NCBI GenBank assembly: GCA_944323685.1
Contig: CALUTJ010000023.1
Coordinates: 1-39,465, forward strand
Origin: Candidatus Gastranaerophilales bacterium
GTDB lineage: Bacteria > Cyanobacteriota > Vampirovibrionia > Gastranaerophilales > Gastranaerophilaceae
DNA length: 39,465 nt
Direction: 5' to 3'
In this document: piece by piece, positions 25,563 to 33,613 of the stretch
Position numbering within the stretch: the first letter of the stretch is position 1
Layout of the letters: each line of letters opens with the position of its first letter
Position numbers and translations under genes: made by a program
Notes under the pieces: model-generated
Seen by the model: the letters and a program-made list of their open reading frames with translations, nothing else
Database searches by the model: none
What the model was told of the DNA's origin: nothing

Positions 25563-26361
25563 TTTTATTTATCTTTCTTGCCAGTCCCGCCTTTATACCG
25601 AAAATATATCCTGCAAAAATTGAAAAGGAGCTGATTGCAATAAGCGAAATCATATCATCTTTGTCTTTTTGTTTATCCTTAATTTCTGCCTCTTTTTGTC
25701 TTACTTCTTCCCAAAAAGCTTTGTTTAAAACGGTAACAGAATTATTTGTTTTGTCGATAGCAAAAAGTTGTCCGTCAAAATTGCGGTGTATCAAATATTC
25801 CTCGGCTTCAGAACCGTCAACAATGTTACGCAGTTTTAGATTGGTATTATATTTGTCGAGTATTTGAGCATCAAAATTGTAGGTTTCACGGCTATTCCAC
25901 TGTTTGTTAGCAACAGACACAAGTCCGCTGAAATTTTTCAAGTCATCAGAGGCTGAAGCGATGTTTAAATTTACCTTATAATTTTCGAACTCAATATCGC
26001 CTTTAAAAGTGTTTCTGCCGGTTTGCGCAAACATTGCTTTATCGGTATCAATTAAATCAGCAAGCTGAGCAAAGTAATATCTTTTTTCATCTCTTACTGA
26101 GTCATTATCATACTCGCCGTATCTTTCCGAAACATAAGTCATAACAGGGTCTGTAGGCTGTTTAATTTTTTCCGCCTGATTATTTGAGCAAGACGGAGTC
26201 ATTGTGACAAGTGCCGCAGCAATAGCAAGTGCCTTAGGGTCAAGCGAATTTATAACATTTTGTTTGTGCGCTTGTGTATTTTTTTTACGAGATTTAAAAT
26301 TTGACTTTAAATTTGCAGGTGTTGAAGTGAAATTGTGCAAATTTACGACAGATACTCTCAT
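25543..26361 (-). CDS. Uncharacterised membrane protein, tandem paralog A
   Basis: This 272-residue protein of unknown function begins with a 42-residue polar, basic leader containing NFKSRKK (21-27), then a hydrophobic stretch ending in a lipobox-like TPSC (LAIAAALVTMTPSCSN, about 45-60). A soluble domain (65-230) follows, then a charged KQKDKDD linker and a C-terminal transmembrane helix (MISLIAISSFSIFAGYIFG) with a basic tail. If exported, the long leader would be unusual. It is homologous to the downstream gene. An AAAAGGAAT precedes ATG 26361. The pair sits between queA (which would run into it) and the adhE terminator; whether it is in the asd-queA transcript is unclear. Confidence 0.75.
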   Translation of the reverse strand: MRVSVVNLHNFTSTPANLKSNFKSRKKNTQAHKQNVINSLDPKALAIAAALVTMTPSCSNNQAEKIKQPTDPVMTYVSERYGEYDNDSVRDEKRYYFAQLADLIDTDKAMFAQTGRNTFKGDIEFENYKVNLNIASASDDLKNFSGLVSVANKQWNSRETYNFDAQILDKYNTNLKLRNIVDGSEAEEYLIHRNFDGQLFAIDKTNNSVTVLNKAFWEEVRQKEAEIKDKQKDKDDMISLIAISSFSIFAGYIFGIKAGLARKINKNANTKN

Positions 26362-26454
26362 ACAATATTCCTTTTAAAAACTGAATTTTTCAACGTTTAT
26401 ACAAACTATCTGAACAAATTTTTTTGTTAAAGTCTGATGTTGATTTTACATAAC

Positions 26455-27516
26455 TTAATTTATAAGCATACAATCGCCGTAGCTGTAAAACTTGTACTGC
26501 TCTTTGATAGCTTCTTCGTATGCTTTAAAGACAAAATCCTTGCCGGCGAAAGCCGAAACAAGCATAATAAGCGTGGATTTTGGCAGGTGGAAGTTTGTAA
26601 TCAGCCTGTCAACAACCTTAAACTCAAAACCGGGATATATAAACAGGTTTGAATCTTCGATAGTTTCAATAATTTCGCCGTATTTTTTCATACAGGTTTC
26701 AAGTGTTCTGACAGAGGTTGTCCCCACTGCCGTAATTTTTTTACCCTGTTTTTTTGCCTGCATAATAAGCTGAGCGGTTTGCTTACAGATTTCAAATTCC
26801 TCGGAATCCATTTTGTGCTCAAGAATATTTTCTACCTTAACCGGACGGAAGGTACCGAGTCCTACATTTAAAGTTACGTTACAAATTTGAACACCTTTTG
26901 CTTTGAGCTTATCAAGAATTTCGTTTGTAAAATGCAATCCCGCAGTAGGCGCGGCAACAGAACCTTCCTTTTGTGCGTATACAGTCTGATATCTGTCATA
27001 ATCAAGGCTTTTTAACTGTTCGTCCGTCATTGTTCTTTCAATATAAGGCGGAAGAGGAATATTGCCCACTTTATCGAGAATTTCGTAAAAATCTCCGTCG
27101 TAGTGCATTTCAACAAGCCATTTTCCTTCGTTTTGTCTTGTCAAAACCTTGACATAAAGATCTGGCGAAATATCAATGAGTGTTTCTTCCTTAACCCTTT
27201 TAGACGGATTAATCAACACTTCCCAGACTTTGTCGCTTATACGTTTAAGCAAAAATACCTCAATATGCGCTCCGGTATCTTTTCTGCCGAAAAGTCTTGC
27301 AGGCATAACCTTTGTGTTGTTAAGTACAATTACGTCATTTTCATCAAAATAATCAGTTATGTCATAAAAATGCTTGTGTTCTATTGCCTGCGTTTTTCTG
27401 TCAAGCACCATCATTCTGCAATTTTCGCGTTTTTGCGACGGAACCTGTGCAATAAGTTCTTTTGGCAGGTCATAATCATAACAGCTGACACTATATTTGT
27501 CTTGTATATTTTCCAT
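26455..27516 (-). CDS. queA: S-adenosylmethionine:tRNA ribosyltransferase-isomerase (QueA)
   Basis: This 353-residue enzyme transfers and isomerises the ribosyl group of SAM onto 7-aminomethyl-7-deazaguanine in tRNA, forming epoxyqueuosine. Conserved blocks: YDYDLPKELIAQ near the N-terminus, VLNNTKVMPARLFG, EVFLLKR, PLPPYI, QTVYAQKEGSVAAPTAGLHF, NVTLNVGLGTFRPV and TNFHLPKSTLIMLVSAFAG. ATG 27516 is chosen: the in-frame TTG at 27534 lies right against the asd terminator T-run, and QueA proteins normally begin a few residues before the DLP motif. GGA 7 bases upstream is a modest ribosome site. The gene follows asd but is separated from it by an intrinsic terminator. Confidence 0.95.
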   Translation of the reverse strand: MENIQDKYSVSCYDYDLPKELIAQVPSQKRENCRMMVLDRKTQAIEHKHFYDITDYFDENDVIVLNNTKVMPARLFGRKDTGAHIEVFLLKRISDKVWEVLINPSKRVKEETLIDISPDLYVKVLTRQNEGKWLVEMHYDGDFYEILDKVGNIPLPPYIERTMTDEQLKSLDYDRYQTVYAQKEGSVAAPTAGLHFTNEILDKLKAKGVQICNVTLNVGLGTFRPVKVENILEHKMDSEEFEICKQTAQLIMQAKKQGKKITAVGTTSVRTLETCMKKYGEIIETIEDSNLFIYPGFEFKVVDRLITNFHLPKSTLIMLVSAFAGKDFVFKAYEEAIKEQYKFYSYGDCMLIN

Positions 27517-27534
27517 AGCTTCATCCAACTTCAA

Positions 27535-27563
27535 TAAAAAAGACTTTGTTTGCTCAAAGCCTT
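27535..27563 (-). terminator. Intrinsic terminator of asd
   Basis: On the minus strand AAGGCTTTG and CAAAGTCTT pair (one G-U) around the loop AGCAAA, followed by a T-run. It lies between asd and queA. Confidence 0.8.
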
Positions 27564-27572
27564 TTTTGTTGA

Positions 27573-28589
27573 CTAATATAATTTCATTTCAATTACTTTT
27601 TGTGCAATTCTTACGGTATTAAGAGCCGCACCGATTCTGATATTGTCTGCAACGCACCAGAGATCTATAGCATTGTCAAAGGCAATATTTTTTCTGATTC
27701 TGCCGACATAAACAGGATCTTTTCCGGCTGCATCCACAGGGGTCGGGTAGACGTAGTTTTCAACATCATCCATAACTTCAACACCCCATGCGTTTTCTAA
27801 AAGTTCTTTTGCTTTTTGAGCGGAAATTTCTTTTTCAAATTCAATTGTTACCGCCTCAGAGTGTCCGTGGAATACCGGTACTCTGACAGCAGTGCAAGAG
27901 ATTGGAACATCTTCTCCCAGGTGGAGAATTTTTCTTGTTTCGTTTGTAACCTTCATTTCCTCTTTTGTATAGCCGTTTTCACAGAACACATCAATTTGAG
28001 GAATAACGTTGTAAGCTATGGGCTTTTTAAATTTTACGTTTTCAAAATCTTTGCCCTCGTTAGCAGCAACAGTGTTTTCCTTAAGCTCGTTTATTGCGGC
28101 AAGCCCTGCACCTGAAACTGCCTGATAAGTGCTTACGATAAGTCTTTTTATTTTAGCGTAATCATGCAGAGGTTTTAAAACCAGCATAAGCTGTGATGTT
28201 GAGCAGTTCGGGTTCGGAATAATACCTTTGTGATTTTTTAAATCATCGTCATTTACCCCGACGATAACAAGCGGACAATCCTTATCCATTCTGTATGCAC
28301 TGGAATTATCAATAAAAACACAGCCACGTTTTACGGCTTCCGGAGCAAGAGCTTTTGATGTTGAACCACCAGCCGAGGCAAGAACAATATTCACACCTTC
28401 AAAAGCATCGGGAGTTGCTTCTATAATTGTATGTTCTTCTCCCTTAAACGTAATTTTTTTACCTGCGCTTTTTGCACTTGCAAGAAATTTAATCTCGTTG
28501 TAAGGAACATTTTGTTCAACAAGAATTTTTAAAATTTCTCTGCCTACTACACCGGTTGCGCCTAAAACTGCTATGTTTGGTTTGTTCAT
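27573..28589 (-). CDS. asd: Aspartate-semialdehyde dehydrogenase
   Basis: This 338-residue enzyme reduces aspartyl phosphate to aspartate semialdehyde with NADPH, the branch point to lysine/diaminopimelate, threonine and methionine. The Rossmann loop is GATGVVG at 10-16, catalytic C129 is in NPNCSTSQL, and VFHGHSEAV carries the acid/base and substrate-binding residues. The length is typical (about 335-345). AAGGGA lies upstream of ATG 28589; a TATAAT on the minus strand at 28629-28624 is a possible -10. An intrinsic terminator follows the gene. It is divergent from lpxI across a 189-base AT-rich region. Confidence 0.97.
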   Translation of the reverse strand: MNKPNIAVLGATGVVGREILKILVEQNVPYNEIKFLASAKSAGKKITFKGEEHTIIEATPDAFEGVNIVLASAGGSTSKALAPEAVKRGCVFIDNSSAYRMDKDCPLVIVGVNDDDLKNHKGIIPNPNCSTSQLMLVLKPLHDYAKIKRLIVSTYQAVSGAGLAAINELKENTVAANEGKDFENVKFKKPIAYNVIPQIDVFCENGYTKEEMKVTNETRKILHLGEDVPISCTAVRVPVFHGHSEAVTIEFEKEISAQKAKELLENAWGVEVMDDVENYVYPTPVDAAGKDPVYVGRIRKNIAFDNAIDLWCVADNIRIGAALNTVRIAQKVIEMKLY

Positions 28590-28666
28590 TTAATTATCCC
28601 TTTTGTTACTACAAATAAATTATATTATAAAATTATTCTTTTAATAATAATTTTTTAGTGCAATAT

Positions 28667-28694
28667 TTGAAAAAAAAACTTGTTATTGTATTAT
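28667..28694 (+). promoter_or_regulatory. lpxI-lpxB operon promoter
   Basis: TTGAAA (28667-28672) and TATTAT (28689-28694) are spaced by 16 bases. The start would be near 28701, giving a leader of about 78 bases that contains a weak stem (ATGTAT 28706-28711 with ATACAT 28725-28730). Confidence 0.45.
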
Positions 28695-28778
28695 AGACTT
28701 ACGGGATGTATCGTTGAAAAAATAATACATTCTGCAAATAGATTTTAGAATAGAATTTTTCGCAAAAAGGAGAGGAAA

Positions 28779-29594
28779 TTGTCTATTGTTCTGGATAAAA
28801 AGCAATGTTTGATAGCCGGTGACGGAGAACTTCCCGTTGCAATGGCGGAATCCGCACAAAAAAACGGTTTTGATGTCGTGGCAATTTCCCTGTCATCCGA
28901 TAACAGAAACAGACTCAAAAAATACTGTTCAAAGGTTTATAACTTTGGCCCAGGTGAAGTTCTAAAGATAAAACAAACTCTTATCGATGAAAAAATCACT
29001 CAGGTCACATTTATCGGTAAAGTACACAAAGGTTTGCTCTTAAGACGTCCAAAACTCGATATGGAAGCAATCCGGCTTATGAAAGAAGCTCAAAGGCTCA
29101 ATGATGATGCGGTTATGCTTATCATTGTCGAACAGCTTGAAAAAATGGGCATAATGGTGCTGGATCAGACAATATTTATCAAAAATCTTATGGCACCTCC
29201 GGGGGTTCTCGGTGTGCATGAACCTGACGAAGAACAGTCGCTTGACGTTGAATACGGTTTCTGGCTTGCAAAAGAAATGGGTAAACTTGATGTCGGTCAG
29301 TCCGTTGTTATAAAAAACAAAATGATTATGGCGGTTGAAGCCATAGAAGGCACAGACAAATGTATCGAAAGAGGCTGCAAACTCGGCGGTAAAGGCATTA
29401 CTGTGGTAAAAGTAAGCAAACCGACTCAGGACAAACGTTTTGATATTCCCGCAATAGGGCTTAATACGCTGAAAACAATGGACAGATTCGGTGCAAAAAT
29501 TCTTGCTATTGAAGCTAACGAAACAATTATAGTAGACCAGAAAAAAGTTATAGATTTTGCCAACAAAAAAGGCATAATCGTTATGTCAATCTAG
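28779..29594 (+). CDS. lpxI: UDP-2,3-diacylglucosamine pyrophosphatase LpxI
   Basis: This 271-residue LpxI (DUF1009) protein hydrolyses UDP-2,3-diacylglucosamine to lipid X in lipid A synthesis, replacing LpxH in many bacteria. The N-terminal Rossmann-like half begins LIAGDGELPVAMAESA; the C-terminal half carries GVHEPDEEQSLDVEYG, AVEAIEGTD and IPAIGLNTLKTMDRFGAK, which are typical. The length matches the family (about 270-280). The start is TTG 28779 with a strong AAGGAGAGG 7-12 bases upstream. It is followed after 56 bases by lpxB, whose substrate includes the LpxI product, so the functional link is direct. Confidence 0.93.
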   Translation: MSIVLDKKQCLIAGDGELPVAMAESAQKNGFDVVAISLSSDNRNRLKKYCSKVYNFGPGEVLKIKQTLIDEKITQVTFIGKVHKGLLLRRPKLDMEAIRLMKEAQRLNDDAVMLIIVEQLEKMGIMVLDQTIFIKNLMAPPGVLGVHEPDEEQSLDVEYGFWLAKEMGKLDVGQSVVIKNKMIMAVEAIEGTDKCIERGCKLGGKGITVVKVSKPTQDKRFDIPAIGLNTLKTMDRFGAKILAIEANETIIVDQKKVIDFANKKGIIVMSI

Positions 29595-29599
29595 CGGAC

Positions 29600-29620
29600 G
29601 GCTTTTGTGTGCAAAAAGCC
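29600..29620 (+). other. Short stem-loop between lpxI and lpxB
   Basis: GGCTTTT (29600-29606) pairs with AAAAGCC (29614-29620), with an unpaired A nearby and no T-run after it. It could be an RNA processing or stability element within the operon. Confidence 0.3.
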
Positions 29621-29650
29621 CGTAACTAACTGAAGGCGGAGGCTTGAATT

Positions 29651-30784
29651 ATGGAGAAAAAAAAGCTATTTATCGTTACGGGAGAGCTGTCTGGCGACAA
29701 ACACGCATCGCTTGTTGTTGAGCATTTAAAAAAACTTCGCAGCGATATTGAAATCGAGGCAATCGGCGGTGAAAATCTAAAAAAAGCAGGCGTAAAACTC
29801 TTTGTCGACCATACAAAAGCCCACATGTCAGCAATGGGGCTTACGCCAAAGATTCTTTTTGACCATTTGACGCTGGGCAAAAGGCTTGTAGATTACCTTA
29901 CAAAAGAATACAAACCTGATATGGTCTTGCTTATTGACTACGGCGGATTTAACCTGAATATTTCAAAATTTTTAAAAAAAGCGGGTATAAAAGTTTTTTA
30001 CTATATACCGCCGCAAATTTGGGCTTCACGCAAATGGAGAATAAAAACGGTCAAGAAAAACATTGCCAAAGTTATGACTATCTTTCCGTTTGAAGAAGAT
30101 ATGTACAAAAAAGAGGGCATAGATGTACAATTCGTAGGTCACCCGCTTGTATCTCAAATGCCGACTGCTGCTGACAGAGATAGTGTTTTTGAAAAATACG
30201 GACTTGATAAAAACAAAAAACTTATTTCGATTTTCCCGGGCAGCCGCACATTTGAGCTGCATTATCTTGCACAAACCTTTTTAAATGCAGCAAAAATTAT
30301 TCAGGAAAAAGAAAAAGACGTGCAGTTTGTTATTGCACAAGCAGACAGCTTAAATGACAAGACGTTTGGTAAATTTATAAAAGATACGGATATAAAAATC
30401 GTTAAAAATGCAAACTATGAACTTTTAAGCGCGTCTGACGCCTTGATGCTTGCTTCCGGAACGGTTGCACTTGAGGCTGCTTTGTACAATACCCCGATGA
30501 TAATAAGCTATAAAGGCCCCTGGTTTGCATACCTTGTATACAGGCTTGTACGCTGCATTGACAGAGTATGTCTGCCTAATATTATTATGAATAAAGATAT
30601 TGTTCCTGAACTTTTAATGGCAGATTCTAACCCGCATACGATAGCTGATTACCTTTTAAAAATTCTCAACGACGAAACATACAGACAAAACATGATACAC
30701 GATCTGTCACAGGTTAAGGCTATTCTGTCAAAACACGAGGCAGCGGCCGAAGTTGCTCAAACATTAAGCACGGAGCTTGGATAA
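29651..30784 (+). CDS. lpxB: Lipid-A-disaccharide synthase LpxB
   Basis: This 377-residue GT19 glycosyltransferase joins lipid X to UDP-2,3-diacylglucosamine at the inner-membrane surface, forming the beta-1,6 lipid A disaccharide. Family features: VTGELSGDKHASLVVEHL at the N-terminus, LLIDYGGFNLNIS, PPQIWASRKWRIK, FPFEEDMYKKEG and VGHPLV, then FPGSRTFEL and LASGTVALEAALYNTPM for sugar-nucleotide binding. The length matches (about 375-390). GGAGG lies 8 bases before ATG 29651. The stop overlaps the next ATG in TAATG, coupling it to the transporter pair. Confidence 0.96.
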   Translation: MEKKKLFIVTGELSGDKHASLVVEHLKKLRSDIEIEAIGGENLKKAGVKLFVDHTKAHMSAMGLTPKILFDHLTLGKRLVDYLTKEYKPDMVLLIDYGGFNLNISKFLKKAGIKVFYYIPPQIWASRKWRIKTVKKNIAKVMTIFPFEEDMYKKEGIDVQFVGHPLVSQMPTAADRDSVFEKYGLDKNKKLISIFPGSRTFELHYLAQTFLNAAKIIQEKEKDVQFVIAQADSLNDKTFGKFIKDTDIKIVKNANYELLSASDALMLASGTVALEAALYNTPMIISYKGPWFAYLVYRLVRCIDRVCLPNIIMNKDIVPELLMADSNPHTIADYLLKILNDETYRQNMIHDLSQVKAILSKHEAAAEVAQTLSTELG

Positions 30785-31419
30785 TGACGGGAAACGATAA
30801 CCAAACAGCTGAAACCAAAAAAATAAGTCTTTTAAAATTGTTCTGGATATTTTTTAAAATAGGCCTTGTGCTTTTTGGCGGCGGGTACGCTATTTTGCCG
30901 TTTTTAAAAAGCGAAATGTGCGACAAAGAGAACATCTGTACAATGGAAGAAATAACAAACTATTATGCACTGAGCCAGTGTTTTCCGGGGCTTGTCGCAG
31001 GGAATGTTTCAATGTTCACAGGATACAAAGCACGCGGGGTAGCAGGAGCAATAGCTGCCGTAACCGGTGTTTGTTTGCCCGCTTATTTAAGTATTGTTCT
31101 AATATTCTCGTTTTTATCGGTGATTACGCACTATCCTGTAGTACAAAGCATTTTTTCGGTACTTGATATTGCTGTTTGTGTATTAATATTTTTGACAATA
31201 CTTGAGTTATGGGAGTTTTCCATATACGACAAATTTACAATGTTTATATTTATAACGGCCGTAGCCGCCGCAATGTTTAACATATCGCCTTTTATAATTG
31301 TTATCAGCGCAGGCAGTGCCGGTCTGTTAAGAAACATATTACTGCCTAAGGCGGCAAAATGTGCTTGCTCCGAAAAATGCGAAAAAGAAGCGGGAAAGGA
31401 GCAATCCAACGATGCATAA
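30784..31419 (+). CDS. Chromate-transporter-family half protein 1
   Basis: This 211-residue membrane protein has a single CHR domain. The family motif appears early (FKIGLVLFGGGYAILPFLKSE, residues about 20-40, then LSQCFPGLVAGNVSMFTGYK), followed by four to five further hydrophobic segments and a cytosolic cysteine/lysine-rich tail (CACSEKCEKEAGKEQ). Long ChrA proteins carry two such domains; short ones, as here, come as adjacent pairs. The start overlaps the lpxB stop by one base. Substrate is uncertain: many CHR proteins are annotated for chromate efflux only by homology, and location in a lipid A operon suggests another physiological anion or role. Confidence 0.88.
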   Translation: MTGNDNQTAETKKISLLKLFWIFFKIGLVLFGGGYAILPFLKSEMCDKENICTMEEITNYYALSQCFPGLVAGNVSMFTGYKARGVAGAIAAVTGVCLPAYLSIVLIFSFLSVITHYPVVQSIFSVLDIAVCVLIFLTILELWEFSIYDKFTMFIFITAVAAAMFNISPFIIVISAGSAGLLRNILLPKAAKCACSEKCEKEAGKEQSNDA

Positions 31420-31978
31420 CGTATTACTTCTTGCTTTTGAATACATGAAAATCGGTGCAGTTGCTATCGGCGGCGGGTATACGGTTATTCCTTTTTTGTA
31501 TTATCTGGTTGAAAAATACCACTGGTTTAATGTTGCAGAAATCACCCAGATGATTGCTGTATCAAATCTCACGCCCGGGCCAATAGGAATTAATATGGCA
31601 ACATTTGTCGGGGTAAAAGTAGGTGGAATAATAGGCTCTGCCTTTACGACAATAGCTTTTATGATTCCATCTGTCATAATAATATGCTGCCTTGCTAAAT
31701 TTTTGAAAAAAAATCAGGAAAACAAATACATAAATTTTGTTATGTACGGTCTTAGACCTGCAGCAGTTGCACTAATCGGGGTAGCAGGTTTAAAGATTAT
31801 GAACACAACATTTTTTCACTTTGAAAAATTCAAAGCAGCACATAACCTTTTTGACATAATATCGCTTAAAGCACTGATTTTGCTTGTTATATTTACCGCA
31901 ATAGGTTTAAAAATGCGCAAAAATCCGATGATATTAATTGTACTTGCTATTATAGCAGGGTGTTTTATAAAAGTTTAA
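31412..31978 (+). CDS. Chromate-transporter-family half protein 2
   Basis: This 188-residue single-CHR-domain membrane protein is the partner of the preceding one. The motif is EYMKIGAVAIGGGYTVIPFL, then AVSNLTPGPIGINMATFVG, a better match to the canonical CHR N-P-G segment than in half 1. About six hydrophobic segments follow. ATG 31412 overlaps the half-1 gene by 8 bases and has AAAGGA about 11 bases upstream; a longer in-frame start at 31361 lies inside half 1, has no ribosome site and adds a charged tail unlike the family. The two halves probably form a heterodimer with opposite topologies. Confidence 0.88.
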   Translation: MHNVLLLAFEYMKIGAVAIGGGYTVIPFLYYLVEKYHWFNVAEITQMIAVSNLTPGPIGINMATFVGVKVGGIIGSAFTTIAFMIPSVIIICCLAKFLKKNQENKYINFVMYGLRPAAVALIGVAGLKIMNTTFFHFEKFKAAHNLFDIISLKALILLVIFTAIGLKMRKNPMILIVLAIIAGCFIKV

Positions 31979-31999
31979 TCCACTCAAAAAAAGTCTTTT

Positions 32000-33073
32000 T
32001 TAAGCTTCTGCCATATCAAAAGCTTTTTTTATTGATTCATTATACGGAGGATACAAAACTCCTTTTTCTGTAATGATTCCTTTGATTAAAGAAGCGGGAG
32101 TTACATCAAAGCCGGGATTTATTACGTTTACACCTTCAGCACAGACTGATTTTCCGTTAATGTGTGTAACTTCTTCGTGGCTGCGCTCTTCAATTGGTAT
32201 TTGTTTGCCCGTTTCAATTGAAGTATCTATTGTCGACAAAGGAGCCGCAATATAAAAAGGCACATTGTGATAATTTGCGACAATTGCAAGGTTATAAGTA
32301 CCTATTTTGTTTGCAGTATCACCGTTGAGTGCAATTCTGTCAGCACCGACAACAACCATGTCAATCATACCTTTGTTCATAAAATACCCGCTCATACCGT
32401 CAGTGATAAGAGTTACAGGAATACCGTCCATAGCAAGTTCAAAGGTAGTGATTCGTGCACCCTGCTGTCTGGGGCGGGTTTCGTCCGCAAAAACCTGTAT
32501 TGTATCATCATTTGCAAAAGCTGAACGTACAACCCCTAAAGCCGTACCGTAGCCTACTGTTGCAAGAGCACCCGCGTTGCAGTGCGTAAGAATAGTTGCT
32601 CCTTTTTTCGGAACAAGTGCTGCACCGTTATCCCCGATTTTTTTGTTTATTTCTATATCTTCGTTTTCGAGTTGAATACCATGGTCAATAAGCATTTGCA
32701 CCATTTCATTAACGGATTTGCCGCTGTCTTTTATGTAGTCATACTGTTTATCAACAGCCCACATAAGGTTTACAGCGGTAGGTCTTGAACTTTTGAGATA
32801 CTCTGCTTTAGCTTTCAGTTTTTGCAAAAATTCCTGCGGGTTTTGTGTATCCTGGGCTATTTCAAGTGCAGCCAGCGCCATACCGTGAGCACCTGCAATA
32901 CCAATAGCCGGCGCGCCTCTGACCACCATTGTTTTTATGGCATCAAACATATCATCTGATGTTGTTATATCAACCAGTTTGTATTCATAAGGGATAACAA
33001 GCTGGTCAACCATTCTTGATACTTTTTTATCTTTTATCCATTCAATAGTCTTTATTTTTGATTTAAAATCCAT
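32000..33073 (-). CDS. mtnA: S-methyl-5-thioribose-1-phosphate isomerase (MtnA)
   Basis: This 357-residue enzyme isomerises methylthioribose-1-phosphate to the ribulose form in methionine salvage. Catalytic residues are C165 (ILTHCNAGAL) and D245 (VGADRIALNGD), with RGAPAIGIAGAHG near residue 52 and ADETRPRQQGARIT. It resembles eIF2B subunits but has both MtnA catalytic residues. The length is normal (about 345-360). AAAGGA lies 8 bases before ATG 33073. No other salvage gene (mtnK, mtnB, mtnC, mtnD) is nearby, so here it may serve an alternative route, for instance the DHAP shunt or 5-deoxyribose disposal (inference). It follows a small membrane protein by 17 bases. Confidence 0.95.
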   Translation of the reverse strand: MDFKSKIKTIEWIKDKKVSRMVDQLVIPYEYKLVDITTSDDMFDAIKTMVVRGAPAIGIAGAHGMALAALEIAQDTQNPQEFLQKLKAKAEYLKSSRPTAVNLMWAVDKQYDYIKDSGKSVNEMVQMLIDHGIQLENEDIEINKKIGDNGAALVPKKGATILTHCNAGALATVGYGTALGVVRSAFANDDTIQVFADETRPRQQGARITTFELAMDGIPVTLITDGMSGYFMNKGMIDMVVVGADRIALNGDTANKIGTYNLAIVANYHNVPFYIAAPLSTIDTSIETGKQIPIEERSHEEVTHINGKSVCAEGVNVINPGFDVTPASLIKGIITEKGVLYPPYNESIKKAFDMAEA

Positions 33074-33090
33074 TCCTTACATCCTTTATA

Positions 33091-33567
33091 CTATTCTTTA
33101 ATTTCAATATCCGTTTGTGATTCTTCCGGTTTGGCTTCTATCTGATTGTATATGTACATTGTGACAAGTCCGGAAAAAGAATTCATCAATGCTGACAGCA
33201 GTGCAACAAAGAAAATCATCATAATCAGCACAAAAAATCCCGAACGGAATAACAGACTTACCCCGAGATAATAAGAGCCCTTATAAATAAAGCCGATGAT
33301 TGTTGCCAGCGGAACAAATGATATCGAAAAACCTAAAAACGATACAAAACCGATAATTGCACCATACATTGCACCCTGTCTTATATCAAGTATTCCCATC
33401 ATTTGCATTTTTTTCATATATATCATAATTATCGGCGCAGCCATCACAAATAAGGCAAAGAAAGAAAAATTGCATATAAACGGTATTATCGTGAGCACGC
33501 CGAGTATAAGCCCGAGCAGTCCTGAAAGTATAGACATTTGTTTAAATAATAGTTCTTTTAACAGCAT
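33091..33567 (-). CDS. Small integral membrane protein, unknown function
   Basis: This 158-residue protein is not assigned to a family. It has four hydrophobic segments: about 12-32, 34-51, 64-92 and 103-137. The short linkers and charged acidic C-terminal tail (EAKPEESQTDIEIKE) suggest both ends face the cytoplasm. Glycine and methionine are frequent. AAAGGA lies 6-7 bases before ATG 33567, and a TATAAT on the minus strand about 30 bases upstream suggests its own promoter. It lies between ruvC and mtnA on the same strand, without an evident functional tie to either. Confidence 0.75.
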   Translation of the reverse strand: MLLKELLFKQMSILSGLLGLILGVLTIIPFICNFSFFALFVMAAPIIMIYMKKMQMMGILDIRQGAMYGAIIGFVSFLGFSISFVPLATIIGFIYKGSYYLGVSLLFRSGFFVLIMMIFFVALLSALMNSFSGLVTMYIYNQIEAKPEESQTDIEIKE

Positions 33568-33613
33568 TTTTTGTCCTTTGTTTGTTTAACATTATAATTT
33601 TATAATAAAATCA

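Noticed and set aside
27517-27534. TTG start for queA at 27534
   Set aside because: It lies directly against the T-run of the asd terminator and has no ribosome site; ATG 27516 fits the family N-terminus.
31361-31411. Longer start for the second chromate-transporter half
   Set aside because: It would add a charged tail encoded inside the first half with no ribosome site; ATG 31412 fits the family start.
31979-31999. Terminator between the transporter pair and mtnA
   Set aside because: A-run and T-run face each other but leave no proper loop and no GC stem.
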